A stretch of DNA of 64,000 nt from Thalassospira sp. MCCC 1A03138 (GCF_002115785.1 NZ_JFJY01000004.1:248001-312000), one strand, 5' to 3'. Positions 37,521 to 46,035 are shown, counted from the stretch's first letter. Notes: a model not told the origin generated them from the letters alone. Translations and numbers: made by a program.

Positions 37521-38492
37521 TTATTTTGCAATACGATTGACCGGTGCCAATCCCTGACGGATACGATTGACGTTATCTGCCATGACATTTCTGCGCCGTT
37601 CAATCGTGCCATGTGTCCAGCCCGACATGTGGGGCGTCATTGTAATATTGCCGAGTTCATGAAACGGCAGGCGGGAGGGATAGGTCACCGCGTCCGGTCC
37701 GCTCGGATACTGGTACCATGTATCAATAAAGGCATGTTCGATCAGGCCATCTTTTAACGCCCCAAACAGCGCCTCTTCATCCACCACGCCACCGCGGCCG
37801 ACATTCATGAAAACCGCATTCGGCTTCATGCTGGCAAACGCCTTGCCATCAACAAGGCCGGTCGTGTTGGCCGCCAGCGGCAGCGTATTCACGACAACAT
37901 CCACATGCGCCAGCATTTCCCTGAAATCATCAATGGCATGAAACGCATCGATCTGGCTCTGGTCCTCGGGGCGGGAACGGTTGGCAACATGCACATTCAT
38001 GCCAAACGCCTTGGCGCGTTGGGCAATCGCCTTGCCGATATGCCCGTAACCCAGAATGCCGATTGTGGTACTGCCAAGCTCCGTTCTCATGCCGGACGGG
38101 CCACCCGCCCAGTATTTCCAGTCCCCTTTGCGCAAACGCGCATCGGCATCGGCAAGCGGAACATGACGCGACAGCAACGCACACATCGCATATTCCGCAA
38201 TCGCGATCTCATGCCCGAAACAATTGCAAAGATCGGCATCCACCGGCAGGTCCGGAACACGGATGCCGTCATAGCCCGCCCCCGGCACCTGATAAAGTTT
38301 CAGATTGCGCGGCGATGGAAGACTGTCATCAAACCTGATGCCGATAATGACATCTGCCGTGGCATAGGCTTCGCGATCCGCCTCACTGCCAAGATGATCG
38401 GGCAACAGAACAAGCTCATGCGCCGCATCAAGCAACTCGGCAAAACCGGGATGAAAAGTCGAGGCATTCGCCCCATGAAACACGACCTTCAC
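37521..38492 (-). CDS. D-isomer-specific 2-hydroxyacid dehydrogenase
   Basis: The start is GTG 38492, with GGGAGG five bases upstream (MKVVFHGANAS); an ATG at 38507 is also in frame. The 323-residue protein has the NAD motif GILGYGHIGKAIAQRAKAFG near residue 145, NVGRGGVVDEEAL with the substrate-binding Arg, and PHMSGWTH with the catalytic His. The usual DVFxxEP stretch reads DTWYQYP here, so the Glu normally paired with the His is not in its standard place. It probably reduces a 2-keto acid such as 2-ketoaldonate, hydroxypyruvate or glyoxylate. It sits beside the aldonate operon and its GntR regulator. Confidence 0.87.
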   Translation of the reverse strand: MKVVFHGANASTFHPGFAELLDAAHELVLLPDHLGSEADREAYATADVIIGIRFDDSLPSPRNLKLYQVPGAGYDGIRVPDLPVDADLCNCFGHEIAIAEYAMCALLSRHVPLADADARLRKGDWKYWAGGPSGMRTELGSTTIGILGYGHIGKAIAQRAKAFGMNVHVANRSRPEDQSQIDAFHAIDDFREMLAHVDVVVNTLPLAANTTGLVDGKAFASMKPNAVFMNVGRGGVVDEEALFGALKDGLIEHAFIDTWYQYPSGPDAVTYPSRLPFHELGNITMTPHMSGWTHGTIERRRNVMADNVNRIRQGLAPVNRIAK

Positions 38493-38537
38493 GAAATCCT
38501 CCCACATATGGTTATTATTTTTCGCTTTGATATTTTC

Positions 38538-38548
38538 TGATATTTCAC
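38538..38548 (-). promoter_or_regulatory. candidate operator upstream of the dehydrogenase
   Basis: On the minus strand this reads GTGAAATATCA. The same 11 bases occur at 39493-39503 before the TRAP operon. Because both genes flank the FCD-type regulator gene, this shared motif is a candidate binding site for that regulator. Confidence 0.4.
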
Positions 38549-38600
38549 AAAATTTCAATAGGAAAATCACAAAATCCTATTGGCCCTCCGGCCCCTTATC

Positions 38601-39362
38601 TCAAAATGGATCGAAGTCCTGCGTCACGTCAAAGATGCTCGGCGCGATACTGCTTTCAAGAACCGGGAACATCGCATCCACAAACTCGATCAGCTTGTCC
38701 GACGCAACCAGTGCCGCATCCTTTTCCCCCTCGACAACCGCATTCAGAACATCCAGATGGCTGTCGATGGTCACGTCAAGCGACACCCCATCAACCGTCT
38801 GCGTATGATAAATCCACCCCAGACGACGGAAAATCGTGTGCAGGGGACGCAACGTATATTCAAGGAACGGCTCGCCGCAGGCCGCCAGCATCATCTGATC
38901 AATCCGGCGATCGAATTCGTTGAACTCGACAATCGTCATCTTGTCGCGATGCGTTGTCAAAAGCCCGATCAGATGGCGCATCTGACTTCTGTGCGACGTA
39001 CTCGCCCGCGCACTCGCCAGCGACACGACAAACCTTTCCATATCGCGCCGCAGCCGCAACAGCAAATGGGTGCGCGTCAGATCAATCGGCGCAATCTGGA
39101 TGCCCTGGCGGGGCTGAATGATCATAAGGGTATCGGCTGACAGGCGCGTGACCGCCTGATGAACCGGCGTGCGGCTGATACCGGTTGCGGTTTGCAAATC
39201 CTGTATGCGCAGATAACTGCCCGGCTTCAATTTACAGGTCACGATAAGTTCTTCAAGCTTGTTATAGGCAAGCTCGTTCAGGTTTTTGCCCCCGCCCGAT
39301 CCTGCTTTTCCCGGCTCGGAAGAATCGCCTGAAATGGCCTTATCTTTCTGTTTCGACGCCAT
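38601..39362 (-). CDS. GntR-family regulator, FadR/FCD type
   Basis: From the ATG at 39362 (GAGAG upstream) the protein has 253 residues. A polar, serine- and glycine-rich leader of about 30 residues precedes the winged helix-turn-helix (ELAYNKLEELIVTCKLKPGS to GISRTPVHQAVTRLSADTLM). The FCD ligand domain (residues about 110-245) carries the helical pattern FDRRIDQMMLAACGE and DSHLDVLNAVVEG, including acidic and His residues that bind metal in this family. FCD regulators respond to sugar acids. It is divergent from the TRAP/idonate operon and on the same strand as the dehydrogenase, so it probably controls both. Confidence 0.9.
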   Translation of the reverse strand: MASKQKDKAISGDSSEPGKAGSGGGKNLNELAYNKLEELIVTCKLKPGSYLRIQDLQTATGISRTPVHQAVTRLSADTLMIIQPRQGIQIAPIDLTRTHLLLRLRRDMERFVVSLASARASTSHRSQMRHLIGLLTTHRDKMTIVEFNEFDRRIDQMMLAACGEPFLEYTLRPLHTIFRRLGWIYHTQTVDGVSLDVTIDSHLDVLNAVVEGEKDAALVASDKLIEFVDAMFPVLESSIAPSIFDVTQDFDPF

Positions 39363-39492
39363 TATTTCTCTCTGTAATTTCATAAAAAGTCACAATATAT
39401 TTGTTTTTATTCAATACCATATATACACATTCCCATGGATGGAAAAGTAAAACCTGTTGAAGTTCCCGCTTGATACATGCTACTGATGTTTC

Positions 39493-39504
39493 GTGAAATA
39501 TCAC
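39493..39504 (+). promoter_or_regulatory. candidate GntR operator upstream of the TRAP operon
   Basis: GTGAAATATCAC is a near-palindrome (10 of 12 bases symmetric) 30 bases before the dctP start. Its first 11 bases recur upstream of the dehydrogenase. The position overlaps the likely promoter region, which would suit repression. Confidence 0.45.
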
Positions 39505-39534
39505 AACATGTCACATAAGGGAGGAACCAACGAC

Positions 39535-40560
39535 ATGAAAAAACTAACAAAAACATTAACCGCTCTGGCCGCCACCGGCTTTCTGACTTTCACCACCTCA
39601 CAGGCCTTCGCGGCCGACCCGACCCCGCTGCAATTCCAGACACATCACAACGCCTCGTCATTGCAGGGCAAGGCACTGTTGCGGTTTGCCGACCTTGTAA
39701 AAGAATATTCCGACGGCACGGTGCAGGTCGAAATGCACACCAGCTCGTCGGTCGTGAACTCGAACGAAGCCTTCGAAGCATCCAGCATGGGCATCATTGA
39801 CGGTGACGCAACCGGTGCGGGCTATATCACCGGCAAAAACCCCGCCTTCCAGTTCTATGGTGACATCATGGGCGGCTACAGCACCCCGGAACAGCTTCTT
39901 GGCTGGTACAGGGATGGCGGTCTCGACCTCGCAAACGAGCTGTATCACAAATTCAACATGCATCTTGTCGGTGTCTTCATCGCAACACCCGAATCACTCA
40001 GCTCAACCACCCCGCTTGCCGGGATCAATGATCTCAAGGGCTGGAAATTCCGCTCGCCTCCGGGCATGGAATCCGAAATTTTCCAGAAACTTGGCGCGGG
40101 CCCGGTTGTGATGCCGTTTGGTGAGGTGTTCACCGCCATGTCCACCGGCACGGTTTCGGGTGCGGATGCCTCCACCCTCGCCGTGAACAAGAAACTCGGC
40201 CTCTATGACATCGCCAAATACGCGACCTATCCCGGCTTCCATTCCATGCCGATCGAACATATCGCGATTAATCTCGAAAAATGGAATGCGCTGAACGAGA
40301 CCCAGCAAAAGGCAATGCAGGACGCCATTGCAACGATTGCCCCGGAAGTCATCGCAGAATCAAACAAGCTTGATCAGGAAGCCGCCAAGGAACTGACCGA
40401 AGCCGGCGTCACCCTCGAAGACTGGAGCAGCGAAGACCGTCTGGCATTCCGCAAGGCGGCACAGGAAGTATGGGCCGACTGGGCAACGCGGAGCCCCGAA
40501 GCCAAAGCGGCCTATGACGCGCATATCGCCTACATGAAGAAAAACGGCATCCTCGACTAA
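39535..40560 (+). CDS. TRAP transporter periplasmic binding protein, DctP family (aldonate module)
   Basis: The ATG at 39535, with AAGGGAGGAA upstream, gives 341 residues. The signal peptide MKKLTKTLTALAATGFLTFT ends with AFA. The mature protein begins DPTPLQFQTHHNASSLQGKA. GWKFRSPPGMESEIFQKLG contains the family arginine that binds a carboxylate. It captures a sugar acid in the periplasm for the DctQM pair encoded next. The linked dehydrogenases suggest L-idonate, 5-ketogluconate or gluconate as ligand (inference). Confidence 0.92.
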   Translation: MKKLTKTLTALAATGFLTFTTSQAFAADPTPLQFQTHHNASSLQGKALLRFADLVKEYSDGTVQVEMHTSSSVVNSNEAFEASSMGIIDGDATGAGYITGKNPAFQFYGDIMGGYSTPEQLLGWYRDGGLDLANELYHKFNMHLVGVFIATPESLSSTTPLAGINDLKGWKFRSPPGMESEIFQKLGAGPVVMPFGEVFTAMSTGTVSGADASTLAVNKKLGLYDIAKYATYPGFHSMPIEHIAINLEKWNALNETQQKAMQDAIATIAPEVIAESNKLDQEAAKELTEAGVTLEDWSSEDRLAFRKAAQEVWADWATRSPEAKAAYDAHIAYMKKNGILD

Positions 40561-40582
40561 CCAGCAAGTCCGTCATTTTGAT

Positions 40583-40609
40583 CCTCGGGGGTTTCCCCCG
40601 GGGGCTTTT
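40583..40609 (+). terminator. attenuating hairpin between dctP and dctQ
   Basis: CCTCGGGGG / CCCCCGGGG pair around TTT (one G-U pair), followed by GGCTTTTC. It lies 22 bases after dctP and 13 bases before dctQ. A partial terminator here would raise binding-protein levels over the permeases, as expected for TRAP operons. Confidence 0.65.
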
Positions 40610-40622
40610 CTGGAGGTCCGCG

Positions 40623-41150
40623 ATGCAGGCAACCCCGAAACGCGTGCGCAGCTTTCAATTCGTCGTCGCGCTATTTTCCCTACTTCTTTTGGTCATTGTC
40701 GGCGTGACTTTTTACGAAGTCATCGCACGCTACATATTCAGAACCCCGACAATCTGGGCCAATGAACTGGCCTTGTGGCTCTCGGCAATCCTGTTTCTGG
40801 CCGCGGGCCTCTATGCCATGCAAAGAGACCAGCATCTCAGAATTACCGTCCTCTATGACGCAAGCCCCGCATGGCTTCAGCGCATATTTGATCTCATCAC
40901 GCTGGCCTGCTGCCTGACATTCTGTCTGGGCATTGCATGGTTCGGCGCGCCCAGTTCGTGGCAGTCCCTGATGAATTGGGAACCGTTTGGCACGGCATGG
41001 AACCCGCCGATCCCGGCAACGGTCAAACCGCTCATTGTTCTGACAACCGGTTTGATGGCGCTTTACGCGATCATCAACTGCGTCAAAAGGTTCCGTGGCA
41101 TCCCCGCCGACACCGCAGAATCAGTCACGGAGGACAACCGTGTCGATTGA
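40623..41150 (+). CDS. TRAP transporter small permease, DctQ family (aldonate module)
   Basis: The ATG at 40623 has GGAGG six bases upstream and gives 175 residues with four membrane helices. YEVIARYIFRTPTIWANELA and LAAGLYAMQRDQHLRITVLY are typical DctQ segments. It forms the small membrane subunit. It overlaps the next gene by 11 bases, showing coupled translation. Confidence 0.9.
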   Translation: MQATPKRVRSFQFVVALFSLLLLVIVGVTFYEVIARYIFRTPTIWANELALWLSAILFLAAGLYAMQRDQHLRITVLYDASPAWLQRIFDLITLACCLTFCLGIAWFGAPSSWQSLMNWEPFGTAWNPPIPATVKPLIVLTTGLMALYAIINCVKRFRGIPADTAESVTEDNRVD

Positions 41151-42444
41151 AATCATTTCCATTATCCTCGTCGGTGGCGTCTTTGCCCTGATGGCGCTGG
41201 GTGTTCCGCTGGCTTTCGCCGCCGGGTCGCTTGCCGTCCTTGTCAGCTATCTTAAATTCGGTCCGGCGGTCATCGCACTTGCCCATAAAACGGTTTACGG
41301 ACTTGCTACCGAATATTCGCTGCTGTCCGTACCGCTTTTCATTCTGATGGCAACCCTGCTGGAACGCTCCCGGCTGGCTCAGGACCTATACGATGCCCTG
41401 TTCAAGGTTTTCGGAAATCTGAAGGGCGGTGTTGCGACCGTGACCCTGATCATTTCCGTTTTCATGGCCGCCATCAGCGGCATCATCGGCGGCGAAATCG
41501 TTCTGCTTGGTCTGATTGCCCTGCCACAGATGATGCGCCTGCAATATGACCGGAAACTCTCCATCGGGATCATCTGCGCGGGCGGATCACTGGGTACAAT
41601 GGTGCCGCCCTCGATTGTCCTGATCATTTACGGCCTGACCGCCGATGTCTCGGTGCAAAAGCTCTTTCTGGCATCCTTCGTACCGGGCTTCGCGCTCGCC
41701 TTTGCCTACTTCGCCTATATCTATATTCGCTGCACGCTTAATCCGGCCCTGACCCCAAAGGCACCGGAAAAGACCGAGCCCTTCACAAAACAGGATTTCT
41801 TACGCGGCGTTCTGCCACTGCTTGTCCTGATCGGCATCGTTTTTGGCTGCATCTACGGCGGGGTGACCTCCATTACCGAGGCTGCGGGCATCGCGGTTGG
41901 CGTCTCCATCCTCATCATCGCCCTGCGCTCCGAACTGAACATAACCATGCTGTGGCAGGCCCTGACACGCACCCTGCAATCCTGCGGGATTATCCTGTGG
42001 GTGACGTTTGGCGCGGCATCGCTGATTGCGATTTACAATCTTTCGGGCGGCCAGCGTTTTGTCACCGGCATGATCACCGGTCTGGATATCGCGCCTGTCG
42101 TCACGATCATGCTGATGATGGCGATCTTCATCGTACTCGGGCTGTTCATGGACTGGATTGGCATCCTGCTTCTGACCATTCCGATCTTTGTGCCGATCGT
42201 CACCCAGCTTGGCTATGACCCGGTATGGTTCGGGGTGCTTTTCTCGCTGACCATGCAGGTGGCATTCCTCTCACCACCTTTTGGTCCGGCCGCTTTCTAT
42301 CTCAAAAGCGTCGCCCCGCCGGAAATCACCCTTCAGACGATTTTCGCGTCTCTCTGGCCTTTCATGCTCATTCAGATCGCCTTCCTGGCGCTGATGCTCA
42401 CCTTCCCGTCCATCGCGCTATGGCTCCCGGAAATACTCAATTAA
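41140..42444 (+). CDS. TRAP transporter large permease, DctM family (aldonate module)
   Basis: The GTG at 41140, with GGAGG six bases upstream, gives 434 residues with about twelve membrane helices. DctM signatures are FMAAISGIIGGEIVLLGLIA, GGSLGTMVPPSIVLIIYG, YGGVTSITEAAGIAVGVSIL and LGLFMDWIGILLLTIPIFVP. It is the ion-coupled channel subunit for the sugar acid bound by the DctP protein encoded at the operon start. The usual GSSAAT motif reads ISGIIGGEIV here, an unusual variant at the first reentrant loop. Confidence 0.92.
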   Translation: MSIEIISIILVGGVFALMALGVPLAFAAGSLAVLVSYLKFGPAVIALAHKTVYGLATEYSLLSVPLFILMATLLERSRLAQDLYDALFKVFGNLKGGVATVTLIISVFMAAISGIIGGEIVLLGLIALPQMMRLQYDRKLSIGIICAGGSLGTMVPPSIVLIIYGLTADVSVQKLFLASFVPGFALAFAYFAYIYIRCTLNPALTPKAPEKTEPFTKQDFLRGVLPLLVLIGIVFGCIYGGVTSITEAAGIAVGVSILIIALRSELNITMLWQALTRTLQSCGIILWVTFGAASLIAIYNLSGGQRFVTGMITGLDIAPVVTIMLMMAIFIVLGLFMDWIGILLLTIPIFVPIVTQLGYDPVWFGVLFSLTMQVAFLSPPFGPAAFYLKSVAPPEITLQTIFASLWPFMLIQIAFLALMLTFPSIALWLPEILN

Positions 42445-42463
42445 TCTGAATTCGGATAAGAAA

Positions 42464-43663
42464 ATGAAGATCACAGCAATCAAAACCTACCGCGTAGACG
42501 AATTTGCCAATGTCCTGTGGGTCCATGTCGAAACGGATGCGGGCATTACCGGCCTTGGCGAAACCTTCTATGGTGCGGGTGCGGTCGAAGCCCACATTCA
42601 CGATACACTGGCCGGACGCCTGATCGGGCAGAACCCCCTTCACATCGAAGCCCTGCACAAGGAAATGGTCAACCTGCCGATGGCACAATCATCGACGGGG
42701 GCGGAATATCGCGCGGCATCCGCCATCGACATTGCCCTTTGGGACATCTTTGGCAAGGTCTGCGACCAGCCCGTCCATCAGATGCTGGGCGGTTTGTGCT
42801 GGGATAAGATCCGGATTTACAACACCTGTGCCGGATATCGCTATGTCCGCACCAACAATATCAAACCCGTATCGAACTGGAACCTGGGCGAACCGGAAGG
42901 CCCCTACGAGGATCTGGACGGTTTCATGAACCGTCCGGCCCAACTGGCCGAAAACCTTCTGGAATCCGGCATCACGGCCATGAAAATCTGGCCATTTGAT
43001 CCGATGGCGGCCGAAACACGCGGTCAGTACATCACCGCCGAACAGATGAAAAAGGCGATCCGTCCCTTCGAAGAAATCCGCAAGGCCGTCGGCGACAGAA
43101 TGGAAATCATGGTGGAATTCCATTCCCAATGGAACCTGCCGACCGCCAAGAAGATCGCCCGCGAACTCGAACAGTTCAGCCCGACCTGGTACGAAGACCC
43201 GATCCGCATGAACTCGCCGCAGGCTCTGGCTGAATTTGCCGCATCCACCGATGTCTGGACCTGCGCCAGTGAAACACTGGGGTCACGCTGGCCTTACAAG
43301 GACATGCTCGACCGTGATGCAACCCATGTGGTCATGGTGGACCTGTGCTGGACCGGCGGCCTTACCGAAGGCAAGAAAATCGCCGCCCTGGCCGAAACAT
43401 GGCATCGCCCGTTTGCCCCGCATGACTGCATCGGGCCGGTTGGTTTTGCCGCCGCCATTCACATGTCGTTCAGCCAGCCAAACACCCTCATTCAGGAAAG
43501 TGTCCGCGCCTTCTACAAGGGTTGGTACAATGAACTGGTGACCGCTGTTCCGAAAATCGAAAACGGCTATGTTTATCCGATGGAAGGCCCCGGCCTTGGT
43601 GTCGAATTGCAGAAGACCTTCTTTGATCGCAGCGACCTGACCGTCCGCGAAAGCAAAGCCTGA
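42464..43663 (+). CDS. mandelate racemase/muconate lactonizing enzyme-family dehydratase
   Basis: The 399-residue enolase-superfamily protein has an N-terminal capping domain (residues 1-125) and a barrel. The barrel carries AMKIWPFDP (Lys), three metal-ligand acids in MVEFHSQW, WYEDPI and CASETLGS, and the late base in APHDCIGPVGF. Members dehydrate sugar acids to 2-keto-3-deoxy acids. With gluconate 5-dehydrogenase and idonate dehydrogenase genes next to it, an aldonate such as gluconate is a likely substrate; the exact one cannot be told. It follows dctM by 19 bases. Confidence 0.87.
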   Translation: MKITAIKTYRVDEFANVLWVHVETDAGITGLGETFYGAGAVEAHIHDTLAGRLIGQNPLHIEALHKEMVNLPMAQSSTGAEYRAASAIDIALWDIFGKVCDQPVHQMLGGLCWDKIRIYNTCAGYRYVRTNNIKPVSNWNLGEPEGPYEDLDGFMNRPAQLAENLLESGITAMKIWPFDPMAAETRGQYITAEQMKKAIRPFEEIRKAVGDRMEIMVEFHSQWNLPTAKKIARELEQFSPTWYEDPIRMNSPQALAEFAASTDVWTCASETLGSRWPYKDMLDRDATHVVMVDLCWTGGLTEGKKIAALAETWHRPFAPHDCIGPVGFAAAIHMSFSQPNTLIQESVRAFYKGWYNELVTAVPKIENGYVYPMEGPGLGVELQKTFFDRSDLTVRESKA

Positions 43664-43687
43664 AAATAAAAGCCCGTTGGAGGAAAC

Positions 43688-44455
43688 ATGTCTCTCGAAC
43701 TTTTCTCGCTCGCCGGTAAAACAGCCCTCATAACCGGCTCTTCCCGCGGTCTGGGTCGCGCCTTTGCCGAAGGTCTGGCTGCGGCCGGGGCCACCGTCAT
43801 CCTGAACGGCACCAATTCCGAACGCCTGTCGCAGGCCTGCAAGGAAATGTCCGATGCCGGTATGAAAGTCGATATGTCCCTGTTTGACGTCACCGACGAA
43901 GCCGCAATCAGGGCCGCCTTTGATCGCTTCGATACGGCCGGTATGCAGATCGACATATTGATCAATAACGCCGGTATCCAGTTCCGCAAACCCATGCTGG
44001 AACTCGATACCGCCGACTGGCAGCGCGTGATTGATACCAATCTGACATCCGCCTTCATGATTGGCCGCGAAGCCGCAAAACGCATGGTCAAACGCGGGCA
44101 TGGCAAAATCGTCAATATCGGCTCGCTGACAAGCGAACTGGCGCGCGCCACCGTCGCCCCCTACACCGTCGCCAAGGGCGGCATCAAAATGCTGACCAAG
44201 GCGATGGCAGCCGAATGGGGCGAACACGGCCTTCAGGCGAATGCGATTGGTCCGGGTTACATGCTCACCGACATGAACGCGGCGCTGACATCCAACCCGG
44301 AATTTGACGCCTGGGTCAAGGCACGCACCCCCGCACGTCGCTGGGGCCGGCCTGACGAGCTGATCGGCACGGCGATTTATCTCTGCTCGGATGCATCCAA
44401 CTATGTGAACGGTCAGATCATCTATGCCGATGGCGGCATGATTTCCGTTCTTTAA
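43688..44455 (+). CDS. gluconate 5-dehydrogenase-like SDR
   Basis: The 255-residue SDR begins LFSLAGKTALITGSSRGLGR (cofactor motif TGSSRGLG), has NNAG, and the catalytic Ser and Tyr-x3-Lys in IGSLTSELARATVAPYTVAK. This opening and the GYMLTDMNAAL segment closely resemble Gno/IdnO, which interconverts 5-ketogluconate and gluconate. It lies between the dehydratase and idnD genes, forming the second oxidoreductase of an idonate to gluconate route. GGAGG precedes the ATG. Confidence 0.88.
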   Translation: MSLELFSLAGKTALITGSSRGLGRAFAEGLAAAGATVILNGTNSERLSQACKEMSDAGMKVDMSLFDVTDEAAIRAAFDRFDTAGMQIDILINNAGIQFRKPMLELDTADWQRVIDTNLTSAFMIGREAAKRMVKRGHGKIVNIGSLTSELARATVAPYTVAKGGIKMLTKAMAAEWGEHGLQANAIGPGYMLTDMNAALTSNPEFDAWVKARTPARRWGRPDELIGTAIYLCSDASNYVNGQIIYADGGMISVL

Positions 44456-44466
44456 GGTGATCTTAC

Positions 44467-45504
44467 ATGTACTCTGTTGTCATACATTCACCCCACGACC
44501 TGCGTGTCGATCAGATCGACCAGCCCGGCGCACCGGAACCGGGCACGATAACCGTTCAGATCGACAAGGGCGGCATTTGCGGCTCGGACCTGCACTACTA
44601 TCATAACGGCGGTTTTGGCACGGTTAAAATCCGTGAACCGATGGTTCTCGGGCATGAAGTCGCCGGTACGGTCATTGCCGTTGGCAAAAACGTGACCGGC
44701 CTTGCCGTTAATGACAGGGTCGCGGTCAATCCCTCCATGCCATGCAACCAATGCCAGTATTGCCGCGCGAACATGCGCAACCAATGCACCGACATGCGTT
44801 TCTTTGGCAGCGCGATGCGCTTTCCCCATCAACAGGGCCTGTTCCGCCAACAGATGAATCTGCCCGCGGAACAGTTGGTCAAACTGTCCCCCGACATCAA
44901 TATGGAACACGCCGCCTGCAGCGAACCCTTGGCCGTCTGCCTGCATGCGGTGCGTCAGGCCGGGGCGCTGTCGGGGAAAAAGGTCCTCGTCTCCGGTTGC
45001 GGTCCCATCGGCTGCCTGACCATTCTGGCCGCCGCCCATTCCGGGGCGCACTGGATTACCGCGACCGATCTGTCAAAGGCCGCACTGGATGTTGCCACAA
45101 AGGCAGGTGCCAATAGCTGCATCGATGTCGCCCGCAATGCCGATGCCTTCAAAACGCTCGGCATGAACAAGGGCACGCAGGATGTGGTCTTTGAATGCTC
45201 CGGCAGCCCGCAGGCGCTTGCCAATGCATTCGATGCGGTCAAACCGGGCGGCACCATCATCACGGTCGGCCTTGGCGGCAATGGCGAACTCCCGCTCAGT
45301 CTCGCTGTCACCAAAGAAGTCAGAATGATCGGAAGCTTCCGCTTTGATGCGGAATTTGCCCAGGCCGCAGAACTGATCGACCGCAAGGTCATTGACGTTT
45401 CACCGATCATCAGCTCGGTCCTGCCCTTCCGGGACGCCAAAACCGCCTTTGACCTTGCCTCGGATCGCAGCCAATCCATGAAAGTACAACTGGATTTCGG
45501 CTGA
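44467..45504 (+). CDS. idnD: L-idonate 5-dehydrogenase (zinc alcohol dehydrogenase family)
   Basis: The 345-residue medium-chain dehydrogenase has the catalytic zinc site KGGICGSDLHYYHNGGFGTV and GHE, and the structural zinc cysteines in CNQCQYCRANMRNQC. The NAD fold has SGCGPIGCLTILAAAHSGA. The first segment matches IdnD proteins strongly. It oxidises L-idonate to 5-ketogluconate, which the SDR encoded 11 bases upstream can reduce to gluconate. It is the last gene of the aldonate operon. Confidence 0.88.
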   Translation: MYSVVIHSPHDLRVDQIDQPGAPEPGTITVQIDKGGICGSDLHYYHNGGFGTVKIREPMVLGHEVAGTVIAVGKNVTGLAVNDRVAVNPSMPCNQCQYCRANMRNQCTDMRFFGSAMRFPHQQGLFRQQMNLPAEQLVKLSPDINMEHAACSEPLAVCLHAVRQAGALSGKKVLVSGCGPIGCLTILAAAHSGAHWITATDLSKAALDVATKAGANSCIDVARNADAFKTLGMNKGTQDVVFECSGSPQALANAFDAVKPGGTIITVGLGGNGELPLSLAVTKEVRMIGSFRFDAEFAQAAELIDRKVIDVSPIISSVLPFRDAKTAFDLASDRSQSMKVQLDFG

Positions 45505-45594
45505 CGGCTGACCTATTCGTCCGCGCGCCCCTATCGCCGCGCGGATCACCGGGGCGGGCAAGATCACCTCGATAAACTTGCCCGCACTCGCTGC

Positions 45595-45775
45595 CGCGAT
45601 CTATCTCGGGGCAGAGGTACAGACCAATTTCGCACTTGAACGCGTTGAACAGCTTTCATAGGTGCGCAACACACTTGTCGCCCCCGCCCGCTCGCCCCCA
45701 TCTTTGTCCGCCTGATCTCGGGCCACCAACAACACCTCAACCCACCAAAAAAGGTAACGCTGCCCGACGCCACAT
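45595..45775 (+). pseudogene. degraded ftsQ fragment
   Basis: One frame reads LERVEQLS-stop-VRNTLVA, matching RERIEQLSWVRNAVVE of the intact ftsQ POTRA region. Over 43 bases, about 79 percent are identical by eye. Further on, AACCCACCAAAAAAGGTAAC corresponds to the ftsQ end (AACCCGCCAAAGAAGGGTAA), with one base deleted, encoding NPPKKGNAA there. The order is the same as in ftsQ, but the intervening 450 bases are missing and there is a stop and a frameshift. It is a relic, not a gene. Confidence 0.62.
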
Positions 45776-45803
45776 GCCCTGCCCGCAAAGCGCCGCGAAT
45801 AAA

Positions 45804-45912
45804 TCCTCATACAAATAATATTAATGGCGGATTTCCGGGATTTATCTGGCAGGCCGGGGGTCAAAACCTGCCTGAAATGCCGGTTTTGAAAATATATTCC
45901 TCATACAAATAA
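45804..45912 (+). repeat. 15-base direct repeat
   Basis: TCCTCATACAAATAA occurs at 45804-45818 and again at 45898-45912. The 94-base period and AT-rich character differ from the surrounding sequence. Confidence 0.6.
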
Positions 45913-46029
45913 AAACGCTGTTTTCACGCTTCGCCGGGCCAATGAGTCACGCCCGAAAAGCAATCAACAACCAAAAATGAATAATCGACTGTATTTTTCA
46001 TTTTAAGTGAATAATAAATCCCGGAAATC
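45830..46029. repeat. 200-base segment bounded by perfect 16-base inverted repeats
   Basis: GATTTCCGGGATTTAT at 45830-45845 is the exact reverse complement of ATAAATCCCGGAAATC at 46014-46029. The enclosed sequence has no ORF. It could be a MITE-like remnant or an mRNA structure after the leftward LacI gene, whose stop is 6 bases away. Confidence 0.5.
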
Positions 46030-46035
46030 TGGCGT

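Larger units (their letters stand above)
45505..46035. other. 531-base non-coding region after idnD
   Basis: The left part (about 45595-45775) carries a decayed ftsQ fragment. The right part (45800-46029) is AT-rich and bounded by inverted and direct repeats. No intact gene is present. The three pieces are listed separately. Confidence 0.7.

Noticed and set aside
45636-45818. Small ORF in the idnD-LacI spacer
   Set aside because: It is in a different frame over the ftsQ relic. No family pattern was seen.
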